A stretch of DNA of 53,702 bases. Source: Levilactobacillus tongjiangensis. GTDB taxonomy: Bacteria > Bacillota > Bacilli > Lactobacillales > Lactobacillaceae. The stretch is taken from NCBI RefSeq assembly GCF_003946345.1, contig NZ_RHNY01000017.1:1-53702 (forward strand), written 5' to 3'. The position numbers and the translations under genes were made by a program. The notes below the pieces were generated by a model that saw only the letters and a program-made list of their open reading frames with translations, did not search any database and had not been told where the DNA came from. Below are positions 1-9,261 of this stretch, one piece after another. Positions within the stretch are counted from its first letter, which is position 1; each line of letters opens with the position of its first letter.

Positions 1-20
1 GGGGCAGTGTGCCCCTTTTA
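1..20 (+). terminator. Terminator of a gene left of the window
   Basis: The window opens with a six-base-pair stem (GGGGCA at 1-6, TGCCCC at 10-15) and a run of T at 16-19, the form of an intrinsic terminator reading rightward. The gene it would serve lies off the left edge. Confidence 0.6.
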
Positions 21-24
21 TTAT

Positions 25-64
25 ACAAAAAATTGGTGTTGATAGATTTCTCTATCAACACCAA
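25..64 (-). terminator. Orphan minus-strand hairpin with T run
   Basis: TTGGTGTTGATAGA (33-46) and TCTATCAACACCAA (51-64) form a perfect 14-bp stem with a 4-base loop. Read on the minus strand it is followed by six T, so it resembles an intrinsic terminator. The minus-strand yitT gene already has its own terminator at 129-161, so this one has no obvious client; it may be a backup terminator. Confidence 0.5.
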
Positions 65-128
65 ATATCATAGAACCTTCTTTTTTAATTGAGTCGTCAC
101 ACAATAATTACTTTAACCTATGGTTTGA

Positions 129-161
129 CAAAAAAAGGCAACCGCCAAACCCGCGGTTGCC
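129..161 (-). terminator. Terminator of yitT
   Basis: GGCAACCGC (137-145) pairs with GCGGTTGCC (153-161); on the minus strand the stem is followed by seven T. It lies directly after the yitT stop codon. Confidence 0.85.
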
Positions 162-173
162 AAAAACAAGTCA

Positions 174-1067
174 CTAACGTTTAAATTTACCCAGGAAACC
201 AGTCTTCGGTACCTCAAATGAGAAGCCTTCACCTAACGCTTCATTCACATTAATTACCGAAATGAATGCCCGGGGATCGGTTCGCTGAATGATTTGGCGT
301 AACCGATACAGTTCACTGGGTGCCACGACAACGTAGATCATCTTTCTTGGCTGGTGGGAAAAACCACCTTCGCCGCTGACTAGACTCACGCCCCGTTGCA
401 GTTCATCCATGATACTGTCCGTGATTTCTTGATAGTGATCCGACACCACAATGATTCCGCGAGCAGCGTAGGCGCCTTCCTGCGTAAAGTTAACCAACCG
501 GGAGTACACGTAGGAATAGATCAGCGTGTAGGCCATCTGCTGAATGTTGACGTAGACCAATGAAACCAGCAGGACCACGACATCCAGCCACAGCAACGTC
601 TTGCCCATTGGCACCCCCCGGAAACGTTCGAAGATGCGAGCAACGATATCCGTTCCACCGGTCGTTCCACCATACCGGTAGAGGAGTCCGGAACCGAAGC
701 CCCCAATTAACCCAGATGCCAGCGAGGCCAGCAAGAGGTCACCATGTAAGTCAATGGCAAATGGCACTCGTTGCCAGATCCACAACGAAATTGATAACAT
801 GAATGTTCCATAAATCGTGTAAATCGCCGATTGCCGCCCCAAGAACCGCCAGCCAATCAAGACGAGGGGGGCGTTAATTAGAAAAGTGGTGTATGCCGGG
901 TCAATTTTGAACAGGGCCCGCAGAATCAAAGTGATCCCGGAGATTCCACCATCGGCCAAATGGTTGGCAATGTTGAAGAATACCAACGCAAACCCCAGCA
1001 TGGCACAACCAATCCCTATCATTAATAAATCAACTGCACGGATCGATTCATCCTGTACTTGTGTCAA
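174..1067 (-). CDS. yitT: YitT family membrane protein (DUF161 plus DUF2179)
   Basis: 297 residues. The first two thirds are hydrophobic, with about five membrane segments (roughly residues 11-33, 52-75, 80-98, 105-135, 158-180), matching the YitT membrane domain. The last 80 residues (from about 215) are soluble and match the DUF2179 domain, which ends these proteins in Firmicutes and is thought to be a ligand-binding fold. The transported substrate of this family is unknown. Start is a TTG at 1067, preceded on the coding strand by GGGAGTGA. It is transcribed away from cca and is one of few minus-strand genes left of dif. Family identification is firm; function is not. Confidence 0.85.
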   Translation of the reverse strand: MTQVQDESIRAVDLLMIGIGCAMLGFALVFFNIANHLADGGISGITLILRALFKIDPAYTTFLINAPLVLIGWRFLGRQSAIYTIYGTFMLSISLWIWQRVPFAIDLHGDLLLASLASGLIGGFGSGLLYRYGGTTGGTDIVARIFERFRGVPMGKTLLWLDVVVLLVSLVYVNIQQMAYTLIYSYVYSRLVNFTQEGAYAARGIIVVSDHYQEITDSIMDELQRGVSLVSGEGGFSHQPRKMIYVVVAPSELYRLRQIIQRTDPRAFISVINVNEALGEGFSFEVPKTGFLGKFKR

Positions 1068-1244
1068 CCGCCGTCACTCCCAACATCTAAATTTCTCAAC
1101 TCATTCATCATAGCACACCGCTCTAGAAAACAGCGGACAAAACTCACGTCGTCTCAGCGAGTTTGAATTCAATTATGCCAGCGAATCTGTTAGACTGGCA
1201 TATAGAGCAGTCATACAGAAATAACTGGTAGAAGGGTGAGCGAA

Positions 1245-2441
1245 TTGAAGCTAGAACAATTACCACAGGAGTTTGAACTGGCCCGACCAGTTTTACAGAC
1301 CATCGAGCAGGCCGGCTATGAGGCTTATTTCGTCGGTGGGAGCGTGCGGGATACCATCTTGGGTAAAGACATTCACGACGTAGACATCGCCACCAGCGCT
1401 TATCCTAACGAGATTAAAGGCCTTTTCAAACGGACGGTCGACACGGGTATCGAACACGGAACCGTTATGATTCTGGACCACGGTACCGGCTATGAGACGA
1501 CGACCTTTCGTTCCGAGTCGACTTATACCGATTTCCGTCGACCAGACCAAGTCACGTTTGTCCGGTCACTGGAAGAGGACCTCAAGCGCCGCGATTTCAC
1601 CATTAACGCCCTGGCCATGAAGGAAGATGGGGCAGTCATTGATCTTTTTGATGGACTGACCGATCTCCAGGAACACCGAATTCGCGCCGTTGGCGACCCG
1701 CAGGAACGGTTTCACGAAGACGCTCTACGCATGATGCGGGCGGTCCGTTTCGCCAGCCAACTGGACTTCACCATTGAAGGGCCGACTAAGCAGGCCATTA
1801 CGGACCACGCGGCCCTACTCGAAAAAATTGCCGTTGAACGCACGCAAGTCGAATTGCTCAAGATGTTGCAGGGTAAGAAGCCACAACGCGGACTGCAAGA
1901 TATGTTAGACACCGGTCTCTGGCAGTATTGCCCAGATTTTGCTTCCCACGAGGTAGCCTTGACCGAACTGGCCCAACGACTCCATCAGGGGGCCACGTCT
2001 AACGAAGCCGCTTGGACGCTACTGGCGACCCAGTTTAAGCTGGACACCACTGCCATTGGTAGCTTCTTGAAACACTGGAAGACGGCCAATCAAACGATCA
2101 CGGCCGTTCAGACAGCCACCAGAACCGCTGAATTATTATTGCAGGGGGACCTGACTGCTTGGCAACTGTACCAATGCGGTGCAACCTTAACGCCGGTTGC
2201 CAATGAAGTCGCCGTTACCCTAGGAGCACCCGATCGCAGCACCCAGCTGGCCCACGACCTCGCTGCCTTACCGATTCAAACGAAGAAGGAACTCGCCATT
2301 TCTGGTGGGGATTTGATGAAGGCCGGCGTTAAACCAGGCCCACAACTTGGGGCCATTTTAGGTGACCTGGAATACCGGGTCGTCATGGGCGAATTGCCCA
2401 ACGAAAATGCAGCGCTGGTTGCTAACAGCACCGCCGATTAA
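1245..2441 (+). CDS. cca: CCA tRNA nucleotidyltransferase
   Basis: Adds or repairs the CCA end of tRNAs using CTP and ATP without a nucleic acid template. The class II signature is visible: GGSVRD at about residues 31-36, the metal-binding DxD in DVDIAT (Asp45 and Asp47) and the nucleotide motif RRDFTINALA near residue 115. About 398 residues, usual for the family. I place the start at TTG 1245 because AAGGGTGAG at 1233-1240 is then a well-placed ribosome binding site; a GTG at 1236 (three residues longer) would lie inside that site. First gene of a likely operon with the ABC-F gene 28 bp downstream, then thyA and dfrA. Confidence 0.95.
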   Translation: MKLEQLPQEFELARPVLQTIEQAGYEAYFVGGSVRDTILGKDIHDVDIATSAYPNEIKGLFKRTVDTGIEHGTVMILDHGTGYETTTFRSESTYTDFRRPDQVTFVRSLEEDLKRRDFTINALAMKEDGAVIDLFDGLTDLQEHRIRAVGDPQERFHEDALRMMRAVRFASQLDFTIEGPTKQAITDHAALLEKIAVERTQVELLKMLQGKKPQRGLQDMLDTGLWQYCPDFASHEVALTELAQRLHQGATSNEAAWTLLATQFKLDTTAIGSFLKHWKTANQTITAVQTATRTAELLLQGDLTAWQLYQCGATLTPVANEVAVTLGAPDRSTQLAHDLAALPIQTKKELAISGGDLMKAGVKPGPQLGAILGDLEYRVVMGELPNENAALVANSTAD

Positions 2442-2469
2442 GAATCTGATATAAGAGAGTGAGAAACTT

Positions 2470-4365
2470 ATGCAAACTTTACGCGCGGAAAACTTACACC
2501 GAACTTACGGTGAAAAAACGCTATTTGATAATCTGAATTTTATCATCAATGAACACGACCGCATTGGCCTGATTGGGGTCAACGGTAGTGGGAAGACCTC
2601 GCTGCTCAACACCTTAGCGGGTATCAGCAACGAACAATCAGGAGAGATCAACACCCCCAAGGATTACACCATTGGTTACCTGACCCAAAAGCCCGACCTC
2701 GACGAAAATATGACCGTGATGGACGCCGTTTTCTCTGGTGACCAGAAGGTCTTCGTGACGATTCGGCGTTATGAGGCCGCTTTGGCTGCATACGGCGAAC
2801 ATCCTGAGGACGACCAGGCTCAGAAACGTTACCTGGACGCCGAAGCTCAGATGAACGAGGAGGAAGCCTGGACCGCTGAAAGTGATGTCAAAACCATTTT
2901 GACACAGCTGAAGATCACAGACCTTTCTCAAGAGATCAAGACCATGTCCGGGGGCCAAATCAAACGGGTCGGCCTGGCACAAGTCTTGATTCAATCACCC
3001 GACCTCCTGTTGCTGGATGAACCTACCAACCACTTGGATTTTGATTCCATTGCTTGGTTGCAACAGTACCTGGCCAGCTATAAGGGCGCCTTACTGGTTG
3101 TTACTCATGATCGGTACTTCCTGGATCAGATTGCCAACCAAATTTGGGAACTGGATTTTGGGAAGCTTTATCAGTACCCCGGTAACTACCAAGCCTACGT
3201 TCAGGAAAAAGCCGAACGAGTCTCTCAAGAAGCCGATGCTGATCAGAAACAACAACAACTCTACAAAAAAGAATTAGCCTGGATGAAGGCTGGTGCCAAG
3301 GCCCGTTCTACCAAACAACAGGCCCGCATCAACCGGTTCAATGACCTAGCTAGCAACGTTGGCACGCGCCAGGTTCAAAGTAACGTGTCCATTTCCTTAG
3401 GCCAACAACGCTTAGGGAAAAAGGTCATCGAGCTTAAGGACGCTAATTTGAAGTTGGGCGACCACACCATTCTCAAGGACTTCAACGACCTGATCCAGGG
3501 TGGTGAACGAATCGGGATCAGTGGGGACAACGGGGCCGGAAAATCCAGTCTGCTCAACGTCATTGCCCAACGGTTACCATTGGACTCCGGTATCATTACG
3601 GTAGGGGAAACCGTCAAAATGGCGTACTACACGCAACAGATCGAACCCATTCCCGAAGATAAGCGAATGATCAGTTATCTCTCCGAGGTCGGGCAGACCG
3701 TCACGGATAATCAAGGAAACGCCGTCAGTGTGGCCGAACTTTTGGAACAATTCCTGTTCCCTCGGTTCATGCACGGAACCTTGATTCGTAAGCTTTCCGG
3801 TGGTGAGAAACGCCGGTTGTACCTACTAAAACTGCTGATGGAACAACCAAACGTTCTTCTGTTGGACGAACCGACCAACGACCTCGACATTGGGACGTTG
3901 ACCGTGTTGGAAGACTACATTTCTCAATTTGCCGGTACCGTTATTACGGTTTCTCATGACCGGTATTTCCTGGACAAAGTGGCCGACCGACTCCTCATCT
4001 TCACCGGCGATGGCAACATCGAACGTTACTCCGGTCGTTTCAGTAGTTATCTGGATGACGCTTTGAAACAAAAGAAGCACGCCGATGATAAGCCCAAGGA
4101 AAAGGCCCCCGCTAAACCAGCAGCTCAACCCGATGAACCCAAGAAAAAGGTCAAATTGACCTACGCGGAACAGAAGGAGTGGGAAGGTATCGAAGGTGAA
4201 ATCGATGGCTTAGAGGACCAGAAGTCTCAAGTCCAAGAAGCGATGAACGCCAACGGTGCCAACTACGATAAACTGGCCGATTTGCAGGCGCAGCTTGATG
4301 ATCTCGACAAACAGTTGGATGACAAGATGGCTCGGTGGGAATACCTGAGCGAATACGCAGAATAG
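2470..4365 (+). CDS. ABC-F family ATPase (Uup/YfmR type)
   Basis: 631 residues with two ABC domains and no membrane segments, so it is a ribosome-acting ABC-F protein and not a transporter. Domain 1: Walker A GVNGSGKT (about 36-43), signature MSGGQIKR, Walker [13 protein letters not shown]. Linker of charged helices at about 235-300. Domain 2: [29 protein letters not shown]. The C-terminal 75 residues, after a Lys/Pro-rich stretch, are predicted coiled coil, typical of the Uup/YfmR branch, which rescues stalled ribosomes. Both Walker B motifs keep the catalytic Glu. ATG start with GAGTGAGAAACTT upstream. Its stop lies 11 bp before the thyA start. Confidence 0.9.
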   Translation: MQTLRAENLHRTYGEKTLFDNLNFIINEHDRIGLIGVNGSGKTSLLNTLAGISNEQSGEINTPKDYTIGYLTQKPDLDENMTVMDAVFSGDQKVFVTIRRYEAALAAYGEHPEDDQAQKRYLDAEAQMNEEEAWTAESDVKTILTQLKITDLSQEIKTMSGGQIKRVGLAQVLIQSPDLLLLDEPTNHLDFDSIAWLQQYLASYKGALLVVTHDRYFLDQIANQIWELDFGKLYQYPGNYQAYVQEKAERVSQEADADQKQQQLYKKELAWMKAGAKARSTKQQARINRFNDLASNVGTRQVQSNVSISLGQQRLGKKVIELKDANLKLGDHTILKDFNDLIQGGERIGISGDNGAGKSSLLNVIAQRLPLDSGIITVGETVKMAYYTQQIEPIPEDKRMISYLSEVGQTVTDNQGNAVSVAELLEQFLFPRFMHGTLIRKLSGGEKRRLYLLKLLMEQPNVLLLDEPTNDLDIGTLTVLEDYISQFAGTVITVSHDRYFLDKVADRLLIFTGDGNIERYSGRFSSYLDDALKQKKHADDKPKEKAPAKPAAQPDEPKKKVKLTYAEQKEWEGIEGEIDGLEDQKSQVQEAMNANGANYDKLADLQAQLDDLDKQLDDKMARWEYLSEYAE

Positions 4366-4376
4366 GAGTGACGGGT

Positions 4377-5327
4377 GTGTTAGAAGATGCTTACTTGGAT
4401 CTGGCCAAAAAGGTTTTAACTGAGGGTCACCAGAAGTCTGACCGAACGGGCACCGGAACGGTGAGTTTGTTCGGTTATCAAATGCGTTTTAACTTGCAGG
4501 AGGGCTTCCCCCTGTTAACGACGAAAAAGGTACCATTCGGCTTGATTAAGTCCGAACTACTCTGGTTTCTGAAGGGCGACACGAATATTCGTTTTCTCCT
4601 ACAACACCATAATCACATCTGGGACGAGTGGGCTTTCCAACGCTACGTTGATAGTCCCGACTACCATGGGCCGGATATGACCGACTTTGGCCGTCGTTCC
4701 TTAGTAGATACCGATTTCAAACAACAGTATCAGGCCGAAAAGAAGGCCTTCGACGACAAAATTCTAAATGACCAAGCCTTTGGCGACCACTACGGTGACC
4801 TCGGACTCGTCTACGGCAGTCAGTGGCGTGCTTGGCAGGGTAAGAATGGGGAAACCATTGATCAAATCGCCAACGTGATCGACACCCTGCGGACCCATCC
4901 AGATTCTCGGCGAATGATCGTATCTGCCTGGAATCCAGCCGACGTCCCATCAATGGCGCTGCCACCTTGTCACACGTTATTCCAATTCTACGTAAATGAT
5001 GGTAAATTGAGCTGTCAGCTCTATCAACGTAGTGGGGACATCTTCCTAGGGGTCCCATTCAATATCGCCAGCTACGCCCTCTTAACGTCCTTGATTGCTA
5101 AGGAGGTTGGCTTGGAGGTCGGCGACTTTGTTCATACGCTAGGGGACGCCCACATCTACAGCAATCACATCGAACAAGTTAAGACCCAGTTAGCGCGGAC
5201 ACCACACGAGGCACCCAAGTTGTGGTTGAATCCTGAAAAATCTAGCATTTTTGATTATGAAATGGCCGATATCAAGGTTGAAGGGTATGATCCAGAACCC
5301 GCCATCAAGGCCCCAGTGGCCGTCTAA
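4377..5327 (+). CDS. thyA: Thymidylate synthase
   Basis: Makes dTMP from dUMP using methylene-tetrahydrofolate, producing dihydrofolate for the next gene, dfrA. Catalytic Cys198 sits in the motif [10 protein letters not shown], and the phosphate-binding [14 protein letters not shown] follows. The 316-residue length and Cys198 numbering equal those of the classic Lactobacillus casei enzyme, including the roughly 50-residue insertion (about 85-140) typical of that form. The GTG at 4377 is chosen because AGGAG at 4364-4368 is eight bases upstream; longer in-frame starts at 4335 and 4368 would overlap the ABC-F gene or its stop region. Confidence 0.97.
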   Translation: MLEDAYLDLAKKVLTEGHQKSDRTGTGTVSLFGYQMRFNLQEGFPLLTTKKVPFGLIKSELLWFLKGDTNIRFLLQHHNHIWDEWAFQRYVDSPDYHGPDMTDFGRRSLVDTDFKQQYQAEKKAFDDKILNDQAFGDHYGDLGLVYGSQWRAWQGKNGETIDQIANVIDTLRTHPDSRRMIVSAWNPADVPSMALPPCHTLFQFYVNDGKLSCQLYQRSGDIFLGVPFNIASYALLTSLIAKEVGLEVGDFVHTLGDAHIYSNHIEQVKTQLARTPHEAPKLWLNPEKSSIFDYEMADIKVEGYDPEPAIKAPVAV

Positions 5328-5348
5328 CCAGCTAAGGAGGACTGTACG

Positions 5349-5843
5349 ATGTTAATTTTCCTATGGGCAGAGAGCCAGGGCCACGTGATTGGCCACCGGG
5401 GCGAGCTGCCATGGCACTTGCCCGCAGACATGCACTTCTTCAAAACGGTCACGACCGGTAACACGATTGTGGCCGGCGCCCGGACGTTTGCTAGCTTTCC
5501 CAGTGCGTTACCCAACCGGACCAATGTCGTGGTAACCCACCACGATGCCAGCGAGTTTCCAGCCGGCGTGGTCGTATTGAACTCACTGGATGCTGTCCGC
5601 GATTACGCCCGCGAACGCCCCGAAGAAAAAATTTTCGTAGTGGGTGGGGCGCAAATCTTTGCCGGCCTCATGGACGACGTCGATTTGCTCTACAGAACGA
5701 CGATCGATGCCGGGTTTGACGGGGACACCTGGATGCCCACCATTGATTACAGCCGCTTCCAGCGAATCAACCGACAACCGGGTATCCGTAACGAAAAGAA
5801 TCCTTACGATTACACGTTTGAACAATTCCAACGTATCCAATAA
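5349..5843 (+). CDS. dfrA: Dihydrofolate reductase
   Basis: Reduces dihydrofolate to tetrahydrofolate with NADPH, closing the thymidylate cycle started by thyA 21 bp upstream. 164 residues. Visible features are the N-terminal strand followed by GHRGELPWHLPADMHFFK (substrate pocket, with the conserved Trp and Asp), TIVAGARTFASFP (NADPH site) and EKIFVVGGAQIFAGLM (glycine pair that binds the cofactor). ATG start with AAGGAGG at 5334-5340. Target of trimethoprim. Followed by a strong terminator. Confidence 0.96.
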   Translation: MLIFLWAESQGHVIGHRGELPWHLPADMHFFKTVTTGNTIVAGARTFASFPSALPNRTNVVVTHHDASEFPAGVVVLNSLDAVRDYARERPEEKIFVVGGAQIFAGLMDDVDLLYRTTIDAGFDGDTWMPTIDYSRFQRINRQPGIRNEKNPYDYTFEQFQRIQ

Positions 5844-5850
5844 ATAATTT

Positions 5851-5886
5851 GTGGCCGGCGAAATTTCTTTCGCTGGCCACTTTTTC
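5851..5886 (+). terminator. Terminator of the cca-thyA-dfrA unit
   Basis: A 13-bp stem (5851-5863 with 5873-5885 region; arms GTGGCCGGCGAAA and TTTCGCTGGCCAC) followed by TTTTT. It lies seven bases after the dfrA stop. Confidence 0.85.
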
Positions 5887-5900
5887 ATACTGGTGTTTTG

Positions 5901-6090
5901 TTGCCGCCTCCGGTTGCCGGACGTGGTGGCCGCTGTGGGGACCGCCTACGGCCTGAGAAACGGTCCTTCGGCTCGACTTGAAGCCCCGCTAAAATCGGCG
6001 GGGCTCCAAGCTCGTCCCGTGAGATAAGTTCGGTGCCCCACCGAACTTATCTCACCACCACTGCAACCACTACGCCCGGCAACCTGCGGC
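5901..6090 (-). repeat. Structured intergenic repeat, copy C (inverted)
   Basis: Read on the minus strand this 190-base segment has an outer stem (both ends contain GCCGC and GTTGCCGG), hairpin 1 with a perfect 16-bp stem TGAGATAAGTTCGGTG and loop GGG, then CGGG, then hairpin 2 with a 13-bp stem (CTTGGAGCCCCGC with one G-T pair) and loop CGATTTTA, then CGAGC, a third weaker stem, and the motif GTCCCCACAGC (complement of 5932-5942). The same order occurs in copies at 6391-6566 and 24183-24358, although the sequence of the stems is mostly different. It sits directly behind the dfrA terminator, between converging genes. Confidence 0.75.
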
Positions 6091-6213
6091 TACATATAAG
6101 CTTAAGTGTAAGTAGTATATTTCAACTTATTTAACGGTATCTGTTCAAGCAATTCAAAATATTACGAACGTGTTTGCACGCCTGTTAATCTGTACGTAAA
6201 CGCACACTATCTC

Positions 6214-6264
6214 AAAAAAAAAAGGAGCATGAAGTTCCCAAATTTCAGGAATCATTCGTGCTCC
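6214..6264 (-). terminator. Minus-strand terminator between the two repeat copies
   Basis: GGAGCA (6224-6229) pairs with TGCTCC (6259-6264), with inner TTCC/GGAA pairing. On the minus strand it ends in a run of ten T. The nearest minus-strand gene is the hemolysin-III gene ending at 6606, so its transcript may run through repeat copy A before stopping here. Confidence 0.7.
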
Positions 6265-6390
6265 AAAATACAAATTTAAAATTCGTTAAGCCCTAGTCAT
6301 CATTAGCTAACAACTATCATCGTGCATGTCACTGAGACCTTGCCAGCTACTCTCAAAATCTACGCTTCACTGCAATAATCCACAATTTCA

Positions 6391-6566
6391 GCGAAGGTGG
6401 GCAGGGGTGGAGCCAGCTGTGAAAATGGCGTTAACTAGCGCTTCTTGCTAGTTTAGGCCATGGGCGTATTTGAAGACACGGCATTTTCGCGGCTTTAAAT
6501 CGAGCGAGAAGCCCGTATTTTGGCTGAAGCGTCCCCACAGCAGGCGCCGCCCCTGGCTGCCGAAGC
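6391..6566 (+). repeat. Structured intergenic repeat, copy A
   Basis: Outer stem between GCGAAGGTGGGCAGGGGTGG (from 6391) and its imperfect complement ending at 6566; hairpin 1 at about 6426-6460 with 12 of 14 pairs; ATGGGCG; hairpin 2 at about 6468-6500 with a TTTT loop; CGAGCGAGAAGCCCG; motif GTCCCCACAGC at 6531-6541. It is clearly related in sequence to the copy at 24183-24358, sharing an uninterrupted run from TTGGCTGAAGCG through CCCCACAGCAGGC. Together with copy C it makes up most of the 720-base gap between dfrA and the hemolysin-III gene; the stretch 6091-6213 between them shows nothing recognisable. Confidence 0.85.
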
Positions 6567-6605
6567 GGCCATTCTAGCACATCTATCGCTTTTGAACCTA
6601 AGTAA

Positions 6606-7247
6606 TTAAGCGTAGAACAGAATTGAGAAATACATCAGACCAGTCCCCAGCATCACAAACAGATGCCAGATAACATGGCCAAACGGCACACCCTTAAAGC
6701 TGTACAACACTGCCCCCACGGTGAATGACACTCCACCGAAGAATAGGAGGGCAAATCCAACCGGTCCCAGACCCACGTACAACGGTTTGATGCCCATCAG
6801 ACACATCCAGCCCATCACCACGTAGATGACGGTGGAAACCTTTTGAAACCGGTTCAGCCAGATGGCCTTGTAGACGATCCCAATAATAGCCATGGCCCAG
6901 ATGATACCGAACATGGTCCAGCCCAGCGCACCGCCAACCACCAGTAGACTGTACGGCGTATAGGTTCCAGCAATCAGTAAGTAAATCGCGCAGTGATCAA
7001 ATATTTGAAAGACGTGACTCGCGCGGGTAAAGTACAAACTATGGAAAAGGGTTGAAGCGAGGTAAAATAGCACCAGAATGGCTCCGTAGATGGCGAAGGT
7101 CGTCATCCGGAGGGCGCCACCCTTACCGTGAGCCTGTAACAGTAGAATGACTAATCCGGCAATGCTTAAGGCAGCACCAATCCCGTGAGTGGCGGCGTTC
7201 AAAACTTCATTTACAATCTGGTAGGTGCGGCTACGTTCTTTTGTCAA
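6606..7247 (-). CDS. Hemolysin III / PAQR family membrane protein
   Basis: 213 residues with seven predicted membrane helices, the fold of the YqfA/hemolysin III branch of the PAQR superfamily. Conserved family residues are visible: HGIGAALSIAG in helix 1, STLFHSLYF and FDHCAIYLLIAGTYTP (His and Asp near the membrane face, probable metal ligands), and near the C-terminus GHVIWHLFVMLG. Function in lactobacilli is not established; the hemolysin name is historical. TTG start at 7247 with AGGAGG 12 bases upstream. Transcribed towards the dfrA unit. Confidence 0.88.
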   Translation of the reverse strand: MTKERSRTYQIVNEVLNAATHGIGAALSIAGLVILLLQAHGKGGALRMTTFAIYGAILVLFYLASTLFHSLYFTRASHVFQIFDHCAIYLLIAGTYTPYSLLVVGGALGWTMFGIIWAMAIIGIVYKAIWLNRFQKVSTVIYVVMGWMCLMGIKPLYVGLGPVGFALLFFGGVSFTVGAVLYSFKGVPFGHVIWHLFVMLGTGLMYFSILFYA

Positions 7248-7324
7248 ACCAAATCCTCCTTATACGGTGCATAACATTCATTGGTGTTCGTAAACAACTT
7301 ACTGAAAAAATCGACCAACTCTGC

Positions 7325-7330
7325 TATACT
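7325..7330 (+). promoter_or_regulatory. Candidate -10 of the degV promoter
   Basis: TATACT 71 bases before the degV start in the divergent intergenic region. No convincing -35 is seen 17 bases upstream (CTGAAA at 7302-7307), so this is tentative. Confidence 0.35.
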
Positions 7331-7400
7331 ATTACCGTATGTTTCATTACGCATATTGTAGCATAAACCAAAATCTCTGGTCAGAAAGAGTGGGATACCC

Positions 7401-8252
7401 ATGGCTAAAATTAAAATTGTTACGGACTCTTCTGCTGGTCTTACCGATCAACAGATTCAAGACTATAACATTACCATCATCCCGTTAACGGTCATGATCG
7501 ATGATACGATTTACGTTGAACGGGAATCCATTACGAATAAAGAATTTATCGAAAAGATGAAGACGTCTAAGACGTTACCAAAGACGAGTCAACCGCCACT
7601 GGGTAAATTTGTTGAAACCTTTGATAAATTAGGGGAAGATGGCAGTAGCGTTATCTGCTTTACTATGTTGGCTGCCATCAGTGGCACGGTCCACACCGCC
7701 GAACAAGCCGCCCAATTGTCCAAGACGGATGTCACAGTCGTCGACAGTCAGTATACCGATCAGGCGCTGGCGTTCCAAGTCGTTGAGGCTGCCAAGTTAG
7801 CCGCTGAGGGTGGCGACAAGCAGGCCATCTTAGACCGCGCCGTTGCCGTTCGCGACCACACCAAGCTCTTCATGGGTGTCGTTACATTGGAAAACATCTT
7901 AAAGGGTGGTCGGCTTAGCCGGGCCGCTGGCATGTTGACCTCCTTGCTCAACATTAAAATTGTCTTACAAGTTACCGGTGGGGAATTGAAGATTCGGGCC
8001 AAGGGTCGCGGTATGAAGACCATTGACCGGTACTTCGATAAAGTTTACGAGCAGATCAAGCAGACGCCAGACATCGTGGCCATTGGGATTTCTCACGTAG
8101 AAGCCTTTGATGCCATCGACAAGATTCAGGGTCACTTACACGAAATCTTGCCTGACAAAGATGTCCTGGTACGAGAGACCGTTCCGATCATCGCCACCCA
8201 TGGTGGTCCGGGTGCCTTTGCTTTGATGTACTACACGGATCCTACCAAATAA
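7401..8252 (+). CDS. DegV family fatty-acid-binding protein
   Basis: 283 residues, two-domain DegV/FakB fold. Members bind a fatty acid and present it to a fatty acid kinase (FakA). Visible: KIVTDSSAGLT at the N-terminus with the conserved Ser, KTSQPPLGKFVETF (fatty acid pocket), and VTLENILKGGRLSRAAGM, whose Arg and Gly are conserved. Cytosolic. ATG start at 7401; the upstream AAAGAGTGGGA is only a moderate ribosome binding site. The gene is followed by a terminator, and then by ypmR and ypmS homologues as in the Bacillus neighbourhood. Confidence 0.9.
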   Translation: MAKIKIVTDSSAGLTDQQIQDYNITIIPLTVMIDDTIYVERESITNKEFIEKMKTSKTLPKTSQPPLGKFVETFDKLGEDGSSVICFTMLAAISGTVHTAEQAAQLSKTDVTVVDSQYTDQALAFQVVEAAKLAAEGGDKQAILDRAVAVRDHTKLFMGVVTLENILKGGRLSRAAGMLTSLLNIKIVLQVTGGELKIRAKGRGMKTIDRYFDKVYEQIKQTPDIVAIGISHVEAFDAIDKIQGHLHEILPDKDVLVRETVPIIATHGGPGAFALMYYTDPTK

Positions 8253-8270
8253 ATTCAATAGACTAGTAAG

Positions 8271-8299
8271 AAAAGGGGTGGCGATGCCACCGCTTTTTC
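8271..8299 (+). terminator. Terminator of degV
   Basis: GGTGGC (8277-8282) and GCCACC (8286-8291) with flanking AAAAG and CTTTTTCTTTTT. It overlaps the first codons of an alternative GTG start (8278) for the next gene, which argues against that start. Confidence 0.75.
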
Positions 8300-8322
8300 T
8301 TTTTCCTGAGGGGGATAAACTG

Positions 8323-9246
8323 ATGAAGCTTAAAAATTTCAGTAAGATTATTGGGGTAACCTTACTCCTGGTGATGATTGTTCTGGCCGCCTTAACGTAC
8401 TGGCATCCCGGAGCCCGCACCACTAGCTCCGGTACGCACCCAGCTGTCCGTCACCGTTCAACCGTTCGGGTCGTTGCGCTAGGTGACTCCCTGACGCAAG
8501 GCGTCGGTGATACCACTGACAATCAAGGGTATTCCGGTCGGTTGAAAACCATGATCCACAAAAAGGATAAGGTCAAAGTCGTCATGCACAATTACGGCAA
8601 GTCTGGCGACCGGTCTGATCAAATCGAAAAACGGTTAGTCGACAGTCGGCAGCAACAACGCCAAGTCCGGCGGGCCCAAGCCATCGTCATGACAGTTGGG
8701 GGCAATGATTTACTCCAGACCCTGACCAAAAACGTGACCATTAACCAACAGTCCCGATTGAACACGCAACTGACGACCGCTGAAAAGTCTTATGAAACTA
8801 AGTTAAAGAGTCTGTTGTCCACCGTCCGGAAGTACAATCCGAACGCGCCAATCTACCTCTACAGCATCTATAATCCCATCTACGTGTACTTTGCCAACCT
8901 AGACCAGATTACGGACGCTGTGGACGATTGGAACGCCGTGACGACCCAGACCGGACGGGACTTCTCGCACCTGTACATGGTTGACATTAGTCGGGCCATG
9001 TCCGTTGGTCAGTTCAAATCAGCCACGCAACAGGCTAAATTAAAGCGCCAGTCGCAACAGGCCAATGATGGCAAACTGTCGGCCAAGAGCTTCCAGGAAC
9101 AGATCCTGGCCAGCAGTAGTAGCGACGAACTCAATGATTACCTTTCATCGGCCGACCATTTTCACCCAAACGCGAAGGGGTATGACCTGATGACCGCCGC
9201 TGCCTTCAAGCAAATGCAGGCGCATCAACAATGGCTAAATAAGTAA
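8323..9246 (+). CDS. Membrane-anchored SGNH/GDSL hydrolase (YpmR-like)
   Basis: 307 residues. An N-terminal uncleaved anchor (about residues 9-25) puts the enzyme outside the membrane. SGNH blocks are complete: GDSLTQG with nucleophile Ser56, a block II Gly in NYGKSGDRS, VGGNDLL with the block III Asn, and DHFHPN near the end with the Asp278/His281 pair. These enzymes are esterases or acylhydrolases; the natural substrate is unknown. Start at ATG 8323 is chosen for the site GAGGGGG at 8308-8314; the upstream GTG at 8278 lies in the degV terminator. Followed by ypmS 15 bp downstream, probably co-transcribed. Confidence 0.9.
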   Translation: MKLKNFSKIIGVTLLLVMIVLAALTYWHPGARTTSSGTHPAVRHRSTVRVVALGDSLTQGVGDTTDNQGYSGRLKTMIHKKDKVKVVMHNYGKSGDRSDQIEKRLVDSRQQQRQVRRAQAIVMTVGGNDLLQTLTKNVTINQQSRLNTQLTTAEKSYETKLKSLLSTVRKYNPNAPIYLYSIYNPIYVYFANLDQITDAVDDWNAVTTQTGRDFSHLYMVDISRAMSVGQFKSATQQAKLKRQSQQANDGKLSAKSFQEQILASSSSDELNDYLSSADHFHPNAKGYDLMTAAAFKQMQAHQQWLNK

Positions 9247-9261
9247 GGAGGAATCGGCTTC

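Noticed and set aside
2638-2994. 118-codon minus-strand frame inside the ABC-F gene
   Set aside because: Antisense shadow of a clear housekeeping gene; similar shadows in thyA, hslU and parC were dismissed for the same reason.
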